A DNA stretch of 64,000 bases from Sulfurimicrobium sp031426915 (lineage in GTDB: Bacteria > Pseudomonadota > Gammaproteobacteria > Burkholderiales > Sulfuricellaceae). Shown in pieces: positions 56,278 through 64,000 of this stretch (positions within the stretch are counted from its first letter, which is position 1; every line of letters begins with the position of its first letter). A model generated the notes under the pieces. The model saw nothing but the letters and a program-made list of their open reading frames with translations, did no database searches and had not been told where the DNA came from. The translations under genes and the position numbers were made by a program. The stretch spans positions 1-64,000 of the forward strand of contig JASJPB010000028.1 in assembly GCA_031426915.1 (NCBI GenBank), in the 5' to 3' direction.

Positions 56278-57279
56278 ATGAAAAACTTCCATGTTGGCAC
56301 TTTTCTCGGCGTCATTTTGCTTGCCCTAGCCGCGCCGGTGTCCGCCGATGACCTCGTGGTTTATTCCGCCCGCAACGAACAACTGATCAAGCCACTGTTC
56401 GACGCTTACACCAAGGAAACCGGTGCCAGGATAAAATTCGTCACCGACAAGGAAGGCCCGCTGTTGCAGCGCCTCAAGGCCGAGGGCGAAAACACGCCTG
56501 CGGACATGCTGATCACCGTGGATGCCGGCAACCTGTGGGAAGCAGCTCGGGAAGGCCTGCTCAGGCCGGTCAACTCCAAGATTCTGAGCGCCAATGTACC
56601 CACCCACCTGCGCGACCCCGGCAATCAATGGTTTGGCCTTTCGGTGCGTGCCCGTACCATTTTCTTCAACAACCAGAAAGTGAAGTCTTCCGACCTCTCC
56701 ACCTACGAGGACCTGGGCAGCGCGAAATGGAAAGGCCGTCTTTGCATGCGCACCTCGAAGAAGGTATATAACCAGTCCCTGGTGGCGATGATGATTGCCG
56801 AGCACGGCGAGGCCAAGGCCGAACAGATCGTCCGTTCCTGGGTCGGCAACCTGGCTACCGATCCACATTCGGACGACACCAAGATGCTGGAAGCCATCGC
56901 CGCTGGTCAGTGCGATGTCGGCATCGCCAACACCTATTATTTCGGCCGCCTGATGGAAAAGAAACCCGGCCTGCCGCTGGCTATTTTCTGGCCCAACCAG
57001 AAAGAGAATGGAGTGCATGTAAATGTTTCCGGCGCGGGTATCACCAAGTACGCCAAGCATGACAAGGAAGCCCTGAAATTGCTGGAATGGCTGTCCTCCG
57101 ACAAGGCGCAGAATCTGTTCGCCGACGTCAACCTGGAATACCCCGTCAATCCGGCGGTCAAGGCCGACCCGGTTGTGGCTGCCTGGGGTATGTTCAAGCA
57201 GAACGTGGTGAATGTCGCCAAAGCTGGTGAATTGCAGGCCAACGCCGTAAAATTGATGGATCGTGCCGGTTACAAATAG
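56278..57279 (+). CDS. fbpA: Iron(III) ABC transporter substrate-binding protein FbpA
   Basis: 333 residues with signal peptide (ends PVSADD). Matches the FbpA/FutA family: LVVYSARNEQLIKPLFDAYTKETGARIKFVTDKEGPLLQRLKAEG and CDVGIANTYYFGRLM, with the paired Tyr residues typical of iron coordination. Delivers periplasmic ferric iron to FbpBC. First gene of the fbpABC operon. Confidence 0.93.
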   Translation: MKNFHVGTFLGVILLALAAPVSADDLVVYSARNEQLIKPLFDAYTKETGARIKFVTDKEGPLLQRLKAEGENTPADMLITVDAGNLWEAAREGLLRPVNSKILSANVPTHLRDPGNQWFGLSVRARTIFFNNQKVKSSDLSTYEDLGSAKWKGRLCMRTSKKVYNQSLVAMMIAEHGEAKAEQIVRSWVGNLATDPHSDDTKMLEAIAAGQCDVGIANTYYFGRLMEKKPGLPLAIFWPNQKENGVHVNVSGAGITKYAKHDKEALKLLEWLSSDKAQNLFADVNLEYPVNPAVKADPVVAAWGMFKQNVVNVAKAGELQANAVKLMDRAGYK

Positions 57280-58939
57280 TACCCCCTCAGCAACATCCGC
57301 AGAAGCGCCGCGAGGCGCTTTTGCGCTTTTGCGCGCGCGCTTTCCCGACGGGTGGCGAGTTTCGACGTTCCTGATCGCGCTGCTGATCGTCATTCCCCTC
57401 GCGGTGGTGCTTTCTTCCTTGTTCTCGCCAGAACGAGAAATCTGGCAGCACCTGCTCGACAACGTCCTGCCTGGCCTGCTTGCCAACACTTTCAAACTGG
57501 TTGTGGGGGTCGGCGCCGGTGTGACCCTGCTGGGCGTCTCGCTTGCATGGCTCACGGCGGCGTGCGATTTTCCCGGCCGCAGGTTTTTTTCCTGGGCACT
57601 GTTGCTGCCACTGGCTGTTCCCGCCTATGTAACCGCTTTCGTGTTCGTGGCCTGGCTGGATTTCACCGGCCCGGTGCAAACCTGGCTGCGGGCGGGCTTC
57701 GGTAGCAGCAACTGGTTCCCGAGGATACGCACCGGCGGCGGCGTGACGCTGGTGATGACTTTGGCGCTTTATCCCTATGTTTACCTGCTCGCCCGCAATG
57801 CCTTCCTGACCCAGGGGAGACGCGCGCTGGAAGCTGCCCAGTCGCTGGGCTGCAACCGCACCCAGGGTTTCTTCCGCGTCGCGCTACCGATGGCCAGGCC
57901 GTGGATCATGGGCGGAATGATGTTGGCATTGATGGAAACCCTGGCGGATTTCGGCACCATGGCGGTGTTCAACTTCGACACTTTCACCACTGCCATTTAC
58001 AAGACCTGGTTCGGGCTATTTTCGCTTTCAGGCGCCTCCCAGCTTGCATCGGTCCTGATTTTACTGGTCTTCGCGCTGGTTCTGGCAGAACAGATGTCCC
58101 GTTCGCGCCTGCGCTACACCCAGGCCGGACGGCATTCCCAGGCAGAGCGCATCCGCCTTGACGGCTGGCGTGGACTATTCGCCATCCTGCTGTGCAGCGG
58201 CGTGCTGCTGACGGCTTTTGCGCTCCCGGTGGCACAACTCCTGATCTGGGCGGCAAGTGTCTTTGCCGAGGATTTCGATGAACGCTACCTGGGCTTCCTG
58301 TGGCGCTCCCTGCTGCTGGGTGGCGTGGCCGCGGTGATTACCGCCACGGCGGCACTGGTGCTGGCCTATGCCCAGCGCCGCCACGGCGATGCCGTGACCC
58401 GCATCACGGTGCGTATTGCCACCCTGGGCTACGCCGTGCCTGGCCCGGTGCTAGCGGTCGGTATCGTGATCCCGCTGGCCTGGCTGGACAACCAGTTGAT
58501 TACCGCTGCCAAGGCGTTTTTCGGCTTCAATCCCGGACTGCTGCTGCAGGGCACGCTGCTGGTAATGCTGCCGGCCTACCTGACGCGCTTCCTCGCGGTC
58601 GGCTTCAATCCGGTGGAAAGCGCCTTGCAAAGGGTCACGCGCAACCTGGATGAGGCCGCCCGCAGTTTCGGCGTGTCCGGACTCTCCATGCTGCGCCACG
58701 TCCACCTGCCGATGCTGCGCGGCGGGCTGTTCTCGGCTGCCGCCCTGGTGTTCGTGGATGTCATGAAGGAAATGCCGATCACGCTGATGACCCGTCCCTT
58801 CGGCTGGGATACACTGGCGGTGCGCATTTTCGAGATGACCTCGGAGGGTGAATGGGAGCGTGCCGCGCGGCCTGCCGTGGCGCTGGTGCTGGCCGGCCTG
58901 CTGCCGATCGCGCTCTTGGTGAAACAAACCGAAAAATGA
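57263..58939 (+). CDS. fbpB: Iron(III) ABC transporter permease FbpB
   Basis: 558 residues, about twelve helices, formed by two fused permease halves. Each half has an ABC-coupling EAA motif: EAAQSLGCNRTQGFFRVALP and EAARSFGVSGLSMLRHVHLP. GTG start at 57263, overlapping fbpA by 17 bp. The stop overlaps fbpC. Confidence 0.92.
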   Translation: MPVTNSTPSATSAEAPRGAFALLRARFPDGWRVSTFLIALLIVIPLAVVLSSLFSPEREIWQHLLDNVLPGLLANTFKLVVGVGAGVTLLGVSLAWLTAACDFPGRRFFSWALLLPLAVPAYVTAFVFVAWLDFTGPVQTWLRAGFGSSNWFPRIRTGGGVTLVMTLALYPYVYLLARNAFLTQGRRALEAAQSLGCNRTQGFFRVALPMARPWIMGGMMLALMETLADFGTMAVFNFDTFTTAIYKTWFGLFSLSGASQLASVLILLVFALVLAEQMSRSRLRYTQAGRHSQAERIRLDGWRGLFAILLCSGVLLTAFALPVAQLLIWAASVFAEDFDERYLGFLWRSLLLGGVAAVITATAALVLAYAQRRHGDAVTRITVRIATLGYAVPGPVLAVGIVIPLAWLDNQLITAAKAFFGFNPGLLLQGTLLVMLPAYLTRFLAVGFNPVESALQRVTRNLDEAARSFGVSGLSMLRHVHLPMLRGGLFSAAALVFVDVMKEMPITLMTRPFGWDTLAVRIFEMTSEGEWERAARPAVALVLAGLLPIALLVKQTEK

Positions 58940-60003
58940 ACGACATCTCTGCTTCCCCCCACCCTGCCCTGCTTGAACTGAAGCATGTGACCATTGCCTA
59001 CAATGGCCAGGATGTGGTGCACAAGCTTTCCTTTAACTTGAAACAAGGCAATATCGGCTGTCTGCTGGGGCCTTCGGGCTGCGGCAAGACCACCGCTCTG
59101 CGCGCCATCGCCGGATTCGAACCGGTAAGCGGGGGTGAGATCGTGCTGGCAGGTAAAACGGTAGCCAGTCCCGGCTCCATCCTGGCACCTGAAACGCGCC
59201 GTGTCGGCATGGTATTCCAGGATTACGCCCTGTTCCCCCATCTGAACGTGGCGGGCAACCTGGCCTTCGGCATCCGCAACTGGACCAGGGCAGAGCGCGA
59301 GGCACGCATCGCAGACCTGCTTGAACTGGTAGGCCTGCCGGACTGCGGACGCAAATACCCACACGAACTGTCCGGTGGCCAGCAACAACGGGTGGCGCTG
59401 GCGCGGGCACTGGCCCCCCGTCCCGCCCTGCTGCTGCTGGACGAGCCATTTTCCAGCCTCGACGTGGAATTGCGCGAGCGTCTCGGTCAGGAAGTCCGCG
59501 ACATTCTCAAGGCCCAGAACACTACCGCCTTGCTGGTGACGCACGACCAGTACGAAGCCTTCGCCATTGCCGACGAAATTGGCGTCATGCGCCAAGGCGA
59601 GCTGGAACAATGGGATAGCGCCTACAATCTTTACCATCGCCCTGCCCACCGATTTGTTGCGGACTTCATCGGCGAAGGCGTATTCCTGCCCGGCCAGGTA
59701 AAGCGGGAATCGGGCGTGGAAATGGAACTGGGGATGCTGGATTGCGATTCTCCGGATGCTTGCAGCATCGATTGTGCGGTGGACGTGCTGCTGCGCCCGG
59801 ACGATATCATCCACGATGACGCCAGCCCGCTGCAGGCGGAAGTGAGCCACAAGGCCTTCCGCGGCGCGGAAATTCTCTATACCCTGCGCCTGCCGAGCGG
59901 CAGAAGCATCCTCTCGCTGGTGCCCAGCCACCACAATCACGCGCTGGGCGAGAAAATCGGCATCCGCCTGGCGGTGGATCATGTTGTCGTATTCAGGCGC
60001 TAA
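58936..60003 (+). CDS. fbpC: Iron(III) ABC transporter ATP-binding protein FbpC
   Basis: 355 residues. Walker A GPSGCGKTTALRAI, signature LSGGQQQRVALARAL, Walker B LLLLDEPFSSLD, H-loop VTHDQ, plus a C-terminal regulatory domain (from about 240; EGVFLPGQVKRESG). Energises FbpB. ATGA overlap sets the start at 58936. Confidence 0.95.
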   Translation: MNDISASPHPALLELKHVTIAYNGQDVVHKLSFNLKQGNIGCLLGPSGCGKTTALRAIAGFEPVSGGEIVLAGKTVASPGSILAPETRRVGMVFQDYALFPHLNVAGNLAFGIRNWTRAEREARIADLLELVGLPDCGRKYPHELSGGQQQRVALARALAPRPALLLLDEPFSSLDVELRERLGQEVRDILKAQNTTALLVTHDQYEAFAIADEIGVMRQGELEQWDSAYNLYHRPAHRFVADFIGEGVFLPGQVKRESGVEMELGMLDCDSPDACSIDCAVDVLLRPDDIIHDDASPLQAEVSHKAFRGAEILYTLRLPSGRSILSLVPSHHNHALGEKIGIRLAVDHVVVFRR

Positions 60004-60012
60004 GGCTCGTTA

Positions 60013-62592
60013 ATGTTCGCCCGTAACATGAGGTTCAGCGTCGGCGCCGGGTTTGCCCTGGTGCTGGCCTTGATGGTCGCACTGACCGTGCTCGGCTTGA
60101 CGCAGATGGCCGCGATGAACAGCCGCCTGGAGCGGATCGTCGATGAAAACAACGTCAAGATCGAACTCGCCACCAGCATGCGCGATGCCTTGCGCGAACG
60201 CGCCATCAGCATGCACACCATTGTGGTGATGCAGGATCCCTTTGCCCAGGACGATGAACTGCAGCGTTTCTACGAGTACGGTTCGATTTTTACCAAGGCG
60301 CGGCAGAAACTGCTGCAAATGAGTTCCAGCGATGCCGAGGAGGCCGTACTGGAAACCATCAACAACCTGACCGCCATTACCCAACCCATTGTGATCCGGA
60401 CCATCGAGAGCGCACTCGACCGCGACAGTTCCTCCGCGCTGGACATGCTCCAGACACAGGCAATCCCGGTGCAAAAAAACCTGCTGCGCGAGCTGGACGA
60501 CTTGCTCAAACAGCAACGGGATGCCAGCCGCAAGGCTGCGGAGGAAGCCGCGCATTCCTATGCGGAAACCAAGATGCTGATGATTCTGCTTGGAATTTCC
60601 GCTGCCTTCATGGGTATCCTGATCGCTTTTTTCGTAATCCGTCGCGCGGCACAGCAGACCCTGCAAATCGAAAGGGAGCAGCTGAAATTCAAAACCCTGT
60701 TCGAAACCAACTCCGACGGTATCGTGCTAATGGACCAGAGCCGTTTCGTGGACTGCAATCCGGCTGCGCTTCGCATGTTCCAGATCGATTCGGCCATGCA
60801 ATTCACCCAAATGACCCCGGACGATCTGGGGCCGCCAAAGCAACTGGACGGCACGCCGACCCAGAAATATGCCATAGCGCATATCAAGGAGGCGATGGAA
60901 CAGGGCCATTGTTATTTCGAATGGCTAGGCAAGCGAGCTGACGGCAGCCTTTTCAAGGCCGAAATAGCGCTGCATTCCATGACGCTGGACAATCGCGTCA
61001 TTACCCAGGCCATCATTCGCGATATCACCTCGCGCAAACTGGCTGAGGAAAAGCTGAAAAAAGCCTACGATGCCGCACTGGAGGCATCGAACATGAAGTC
61101 GGAATTCGTGGCCAATGTCAGCCATGAAATCCGCACCCCGATGAACGGCATCATCGGCATGGTCAGCCTGCTGCTCGAGACTCCGCTCACCCTCGAACAG
61201 CGCGACTACGCGGAAACCATCAACCAGTCGGCGGAAGCGCTACTGACCATCATCAACGACATCCTCGATTTTTCCAAGATCGAGGCGGGCAAGCTCGAAC
61301 TCGACATCATCGATTTCGACCTGAGGGAAACCCTGGAAGGGGTGAGAAAATTATTTACCCAACGCGCCAGGCACAAGGGGCTGGAACTGCGTTGCGAAAT
61401 CGAAACCACCCTGCCTTGCATGCTGCGCGGCGACCCGGGCCGCTTGCGACAAATTCTTGCCAACTTGAGCGATAATGCCATCAAGTTTACCGACAGCGGG
61501 AGCGTCACCATTGCTTGCCGCATGCAGGAGGAAACGCCTTCCGCCCTGCTGGTCCGTTTCGAAGTCCGCGACACCGGCATCGGCATCGCACCGCAATCCG
61601 CCTCCAGGCTGTTTCAATCTTTCTCACAAGCCGATGGATCCACCACGCGAAAATACGGTGGAACAGGGCTGGGATTGGCAATCTCGAAGCAACTGGCCAA
61701 GCTCATGGGCGGCGAAATCGGCATGGAAAGCACGCTCGGGGAGGGCAGCTGTTTCTGGTTTACCTCGCGCCTGGAAAAACAGAATGAAACTATCCCGAAT
61801 GACGCCCTCCCCCCCTCATCGGTTTCTGCCGAGGAGCCAACATATTACCCGTCTCTGCGCGTGCTGGTGGCGGAGGACAACAGCGTCAACCAGAAGGTTA
61901 TTCAGCACATGCTGAGAAGACTGGGAGTCGTCCCGGAGATGGCAAGCACGGGTCGGGAAGCGGTGCAGGCCGCCACCAGCAACACATACGACCTGATCTT
62001 GATGGACTGTCAAATGCCGGAAATGGATGGTTTCGAAGCCACGGCGGAAATTCGCCTGCAGGAAGGAAGTGGCGGCAGGCACCAGCCAATTATCGCAATG
62101 ACCGCCAATGCCATGCCTGGCGACCGGGAGCGCTGTCTTGGCGCAGGTATGGACGATTATCTGATCAAGCCGGTCAAACCGGAACAAGTGGAAAAATTGT
62201 TGTTGCGCTATGCACCGCTTCAACGCCAGATCCAATCAGGCCAAGCGGCGGCAATCGACATCCAGCGCCTGGATATAACATTGGGGAAAAATCCCGCATT
62301 TCAGTTCGAGATGATGGAGCTTTACCTTGCCACCACGCGGACGCTGCTGGACAAGATGGACACGCATTTTGCCGCACGCGATCTGCAAAAATGCATGCGC
62401 TCCGCCCACGAGATCAAGGGGTCGTCGGTCTATATAGCTGCGGGCGAAATGACTGAGCTTGCAAACAAAATGGAACAGGACTTGAGAACCGGCGACTGGG
62501 AGCTGACCCGGCAGGAAATGAAAGCCATGAAAGCGGCTCTGTCCAGGGTGGAGACATTCGCGGCAACGGTTGACTCTGGAGAAGGCGGGTAA
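60013..62592 (+). CDS. Hybrid sensor histidine kinase (4HB-PAS-HisKA-HATPase-REC-Hpt)
   Basis: 859 residues. Membrane helix (10-32), a four-helix-bundle periplasmic sensor (about 33-190), second helix (192-214), PAS (about 230-350), HisKA with FVANVSHEIRTPMNGIIG (phospho-His), HATPase (NLSDNAIKFT, DTGIGIA, GTGLGLAISKQL), receiver (LVAEDNSVNQKV, LMDCQMPEMDGFEA phospho-Asp, KPVKPEQ) and C-terminal Hpt (HEIKGSSVYIAA). A complete internal phosphorelay of the BarA/ArcB sort; no response regulator gene adjoins. It follows fbpC by 9 bp. Confidence 0.93.
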   Translation: MFARNMRFSVGAGFALVLALMVALTVLGLTQMAAMNSRLERIVDENNVKIELATSMRDALRERAISMHTIVVMQDPFAQDDELQRFYEYGSIFTKARQKLLQMSSSDAEEAVLETINNLTAITQPIVIRTIESALDRDSSSALDMLQTQAIPVQKNLLRELDDLLKQQRDASRKAAEEAAHSYAETKMLMILLGISAAFMGILIAFFVIRRAAQQTLQIEREQLKFKTLFETNSDGIVLMDQSRFVDCNPAALRMFQIDSAMQFTQMTPDDLGPPKQLDGTPTQKYAIAHIKEAMEQGHCYFEWLGKRADGSLFKAEIALHSMTLDNRVITQAIIRDITSRKLAEEKLKKAYDAALEASNMKSEFVANVSHEIRTPMNGIIGMVSLLLETPLTLEQRDYAETINQSAEALLTIINDILDFSKIEAGKLELDIIDFDLRETLEGVRKLFTQRARHKGLELRCEIETTLPCMLRGDPGRLRQILANLSDNAIKFTDSGSVTIACRMQEETPSALLVRFEVRDTGIGIAPQSASRLFQSFSQADGSTTRKYGGTGLGLAISKQLAKLMGGEIGMESTLGEGSCFWFTSRLEKQNETIPNDALPPSSVSAEEPTYYPSLRVLVAEDNSVNQKVIQHMLRRLGVVPEMASTGREAVQAATSNTYDLILMDCQMPEMDGFEATAEIRLQEGSGGRHQPIIAMTANAMPGDRERCLGAGMDDYLIKPVKPEQVEKLLLRYAPLQRQIQSGQAAAIDIQRLDITLGKNPAFQFEMMELYLATTRTLLDKMDTHFAARDLQKCMRSAHEIKGSSVYIAAGEMTELANKMEQDLRTGDWELTRQEMKAMKAALSRVETFAATVDSGEGG

Positions 62593-62668
62593 TCAGAGGG
62601 AAAAGCAATGAGCCAGGGGCATGCACTTCCCTGACGCATTGATTCAATACCTTCCCATTTGCTGCTTC

Positions 62669-64000
62669 TCAGGCGGAATGAGCTACGATGAAGCGTTTGA
62701 TCGCCTCGCCGTCCGGGTCCATGACTTCAAAACGCTGCGGTAACTTCTCAATACCCAGCAAATTGGAGGGACGCTCTGGATCACGCGCCAAGGCCTCGCG
62801 GATGGTTTCCCCGAACTTGGCCGGAAGCGCGGTTTCCAGGCACACCATGGGGATGCCGTCTTCACGATGTTCCAGGCCAACTTTCACGCCATCGGCGGTG
62901 TGAGTGTCGATCACCACACTATATTTTTCGTAAATACGGCGAATGGTTTCCACGCGGTTGGCGTGGCTGCTGGACCCGGATTCCATGGCGAACTCTTTCA
63001 CCCTGGCGAAGTAAGGCGTCCGCGTCAGGTCGAAACTACCGCCACCATCCACCTGCTGCCACAATTCCTTCACCACCGCAGGGTCCCTGCCCACCAGGTC
63101 ATAGACGAAGCGCTCGAAATTCGATGCCTTGGAAATATCCATGGAGGGACTGCTGGTATGGTGTGTCTCGGGCCTGGGACGATATATGCCGGTACGGAAA
63201 AACTCGTCCAGCACATCGTTCTCGTTGGTGGCTACAATCAGCTTGCGCACCGGCAGCCCCATCTGCCTGGCGATGTGGCCGGCGCAAACATTGCCGAAGT
63301 TTCCGGATGGCACGGAAAAGGACACTTCCTCATCGTTAGTTCTGGTGACTGCGAAGTAGGCCTTGAAGTAGTACACCACCTGGGCCGTCACGCGCGCCCA
63401 GTTGATCGAATTGACTGCGCCGATCTTGTTCCTGGCCTTGAATTCGAGGTCGTTGGATACCGCCTTGACGATATCCTGGCAATCGTCGAAAACGCCTTTC
63501 ACCGCGATATTGAAGATATTCGGTTCCTGCAGCGAATACATCTGTGCGGTCTGGAACGGGCTCATCCTGCCCAAGGGCGAGAGCATGAACACCTTCACCC
63601 GCTTCTTGCCTAGCATGGCGTATTCCGCCGCGCTGCCGGTATCGCCCGATGTTGCGCCGAGAATGTTGATTTCGGCATTCTCCTGTTCGAGAACATATTC
63701 GAACAGGTTGCCGAGCAACTGCATCGCGACATCCTTGAAGGCCAGCGTCGGCCCGTAGGAGAGCCCGAGGATATGCAGCCCCGGCTCCAGGGTTTTGACC
63801 GGGGTGATGTCGTCGCTGCGAAATACTTCAGCGGTGTAGGTCCTGTCGATAATGGCCTTGAGGTCGGCAGCGGGAATGTCGTCCGCGAAACGGCGAATCA
63901 CCTCGTATGCCAGCTCGCGGTAGCCCATGCCGCGCATGGCCGCCAGCTCGTCCTTGGTCAATCTGGGATAGGCATCGGGAATGGTCAGGCCGCCGTCGGT
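62669..64000 (-). CDS. thrC: Threonine synthase (partial, runs off right edge)
   Basis: PLP enzyme converting O-phosphohomoserine to threonine. Visible from TDGGLTIPDAYPRLTKDELAAMRGM onward; the start and about 20 residues lie beyond the window. GPTLAFKDVAMQLL holds the PLP-lysine, ILGATSGDTGSAAEYAM and PSGNFGNVCAGHIARQMG the cofactor-binding loops. Long-form (clan of E. coli/yeast type) with the C-terminal tail FIVAHSA. The stop at 62669 is 76 bp from the convergent kinase gene. Confidence 0.95.
   Translation of the reverse strand, partial: TDGGLTIPDAYPRLTKDELAAMRGMGYRELAYEVIRRFADDIPAADLKAIIDRTYTAEVFRSDDITPVKTLEPGLHILGLSYGPTLAFKDVAMQLLGNLFEYVLEQENAEINILGATSGDTGSAAEYAMLGKKRVKVFMLSPLGRMSPFQTAQMYSLQEPNIFNIAVKGVFDDCQDIVKAVSNDLEFKARNKIGAVNSINWARVTAQVVYYFKAYFAVTRTNDEEVSFSVPSGNFGNVCAGHIARQMGLPVRKLIVATNENDVLDEFFRTGIYRPRPETHHTSSPSMDISKASNFERFVYDLVGRDPAVVKELWQQVDGGGSFDLTRTPYFARVKEFAMESGSSSHANRVETIRRIYEKYSVVIDTHTADGVKVGLEHREDGIPMVCLETALPAKFGETIREALARDPERPSNLLGIEKLPQRFEVMDPDGEAIKRFIVAHSA

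Noticed and set aside
1..64000. CRISPR arrays, tRNA or rRNA genes
   Set aside because: No regularly spaced direct repeats and no tRNA- or rRNA-like stretch were seen in the intergenic regions; they are short and explained by repeats, promoters or terminators.

Overview
This window reads as the chromosome of a GC-rich betaproteobacterium. The housekeeping proteins (FtsK, TrxB, TsaB, RimI, threonine synthase) and the mix of FtrABCD iron uptake, OxyR/AhpCF, c-type cytochromes and split ArnA enzymes fit a Nitrosomonadales-like lineage (Gallionella/Sulfuricella type). That placement is inference; there is no rRNA in the window. No tRNA, rRNA or CRISPR array was seen. Ten Ns at 21937-21946 show that this is a scaffolded draft.

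Layout. 150-9161: ftsK (-), then a four-gene (+) cluster of a coiled-coil protein, a ClpB-type AAA+ protein with a decayed first AAA domain, an NrdG-like radical SAM protein and a zinc-ribbon Ser/Thr kinase with C-terminal membrane segments. I do not recognise this cluster as a named system; it is the main candidate for something undescribed. 9248-10748: trxB and an Smr-domain gene. 10749-13831: an accessory stretch with two toxin-antitoxin-like modules, several palindromic repeats and an AT-rich membrane protein. 14057-22400: an Arn-type pathway (ArnT, an ArnE/F-like protein, ArnB, a small membrane protein, ArnC, separate ArnA formyltransferase and dehydrogenase), interrupted by higBA and a HARE-HTH/GIY-YIG nuclease gene. 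22513-25738: MBL hydrolase, fructosamine-kinase family protein and LplT. 25742-32024 (-): TPM/LemA genes, then a coupled operon of YoaA-like helicase, HIRAN protein, TsaB, RimI and type-4 uracil-DNA glycosylase. 32169-38400 (-): an uncharacterised gene, UbiB-like kinase, a periplasmic binding protein and a GGDEF-EAL protein.

39886-60003 is an iron and peroxide-stress region. It holds Fur-like boxes, FtrABCD with an inserted porin and a FixH-like gene, bacterioferritin, HemP, a DUF2325 protein, a TonB-dependent receptor, cytochromes, a di-heme peroxidase, oxyR with a four-element OxyR site, ahpC with a second such site, ahpF, dps and fbpABC. The logic is coherent: import Fe(II)/Fe(III), store it, and detoxify peroxide. 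The window ends with a hybrid histidine kinase and the partial threonine synthase gene.

Two families of small MITE-like elements are visible. Family A has two full copies of exactly 236 bp (6475-6710, 15720-15955), with terminal inverted repeats, compensatory base changes in its stems and 5-bp target duplications. Family B has three copies (10876-10985, 11776-11885, 29938-30097) that share outer arms but carry different inner stems; two have perfect ATGAA/TTCAT duplications. Both families sit at gene junctions. Two copies appear to have split an ATGA stop/start overlap, leaving the upstream stop in one target copy and the downstream start in the other.
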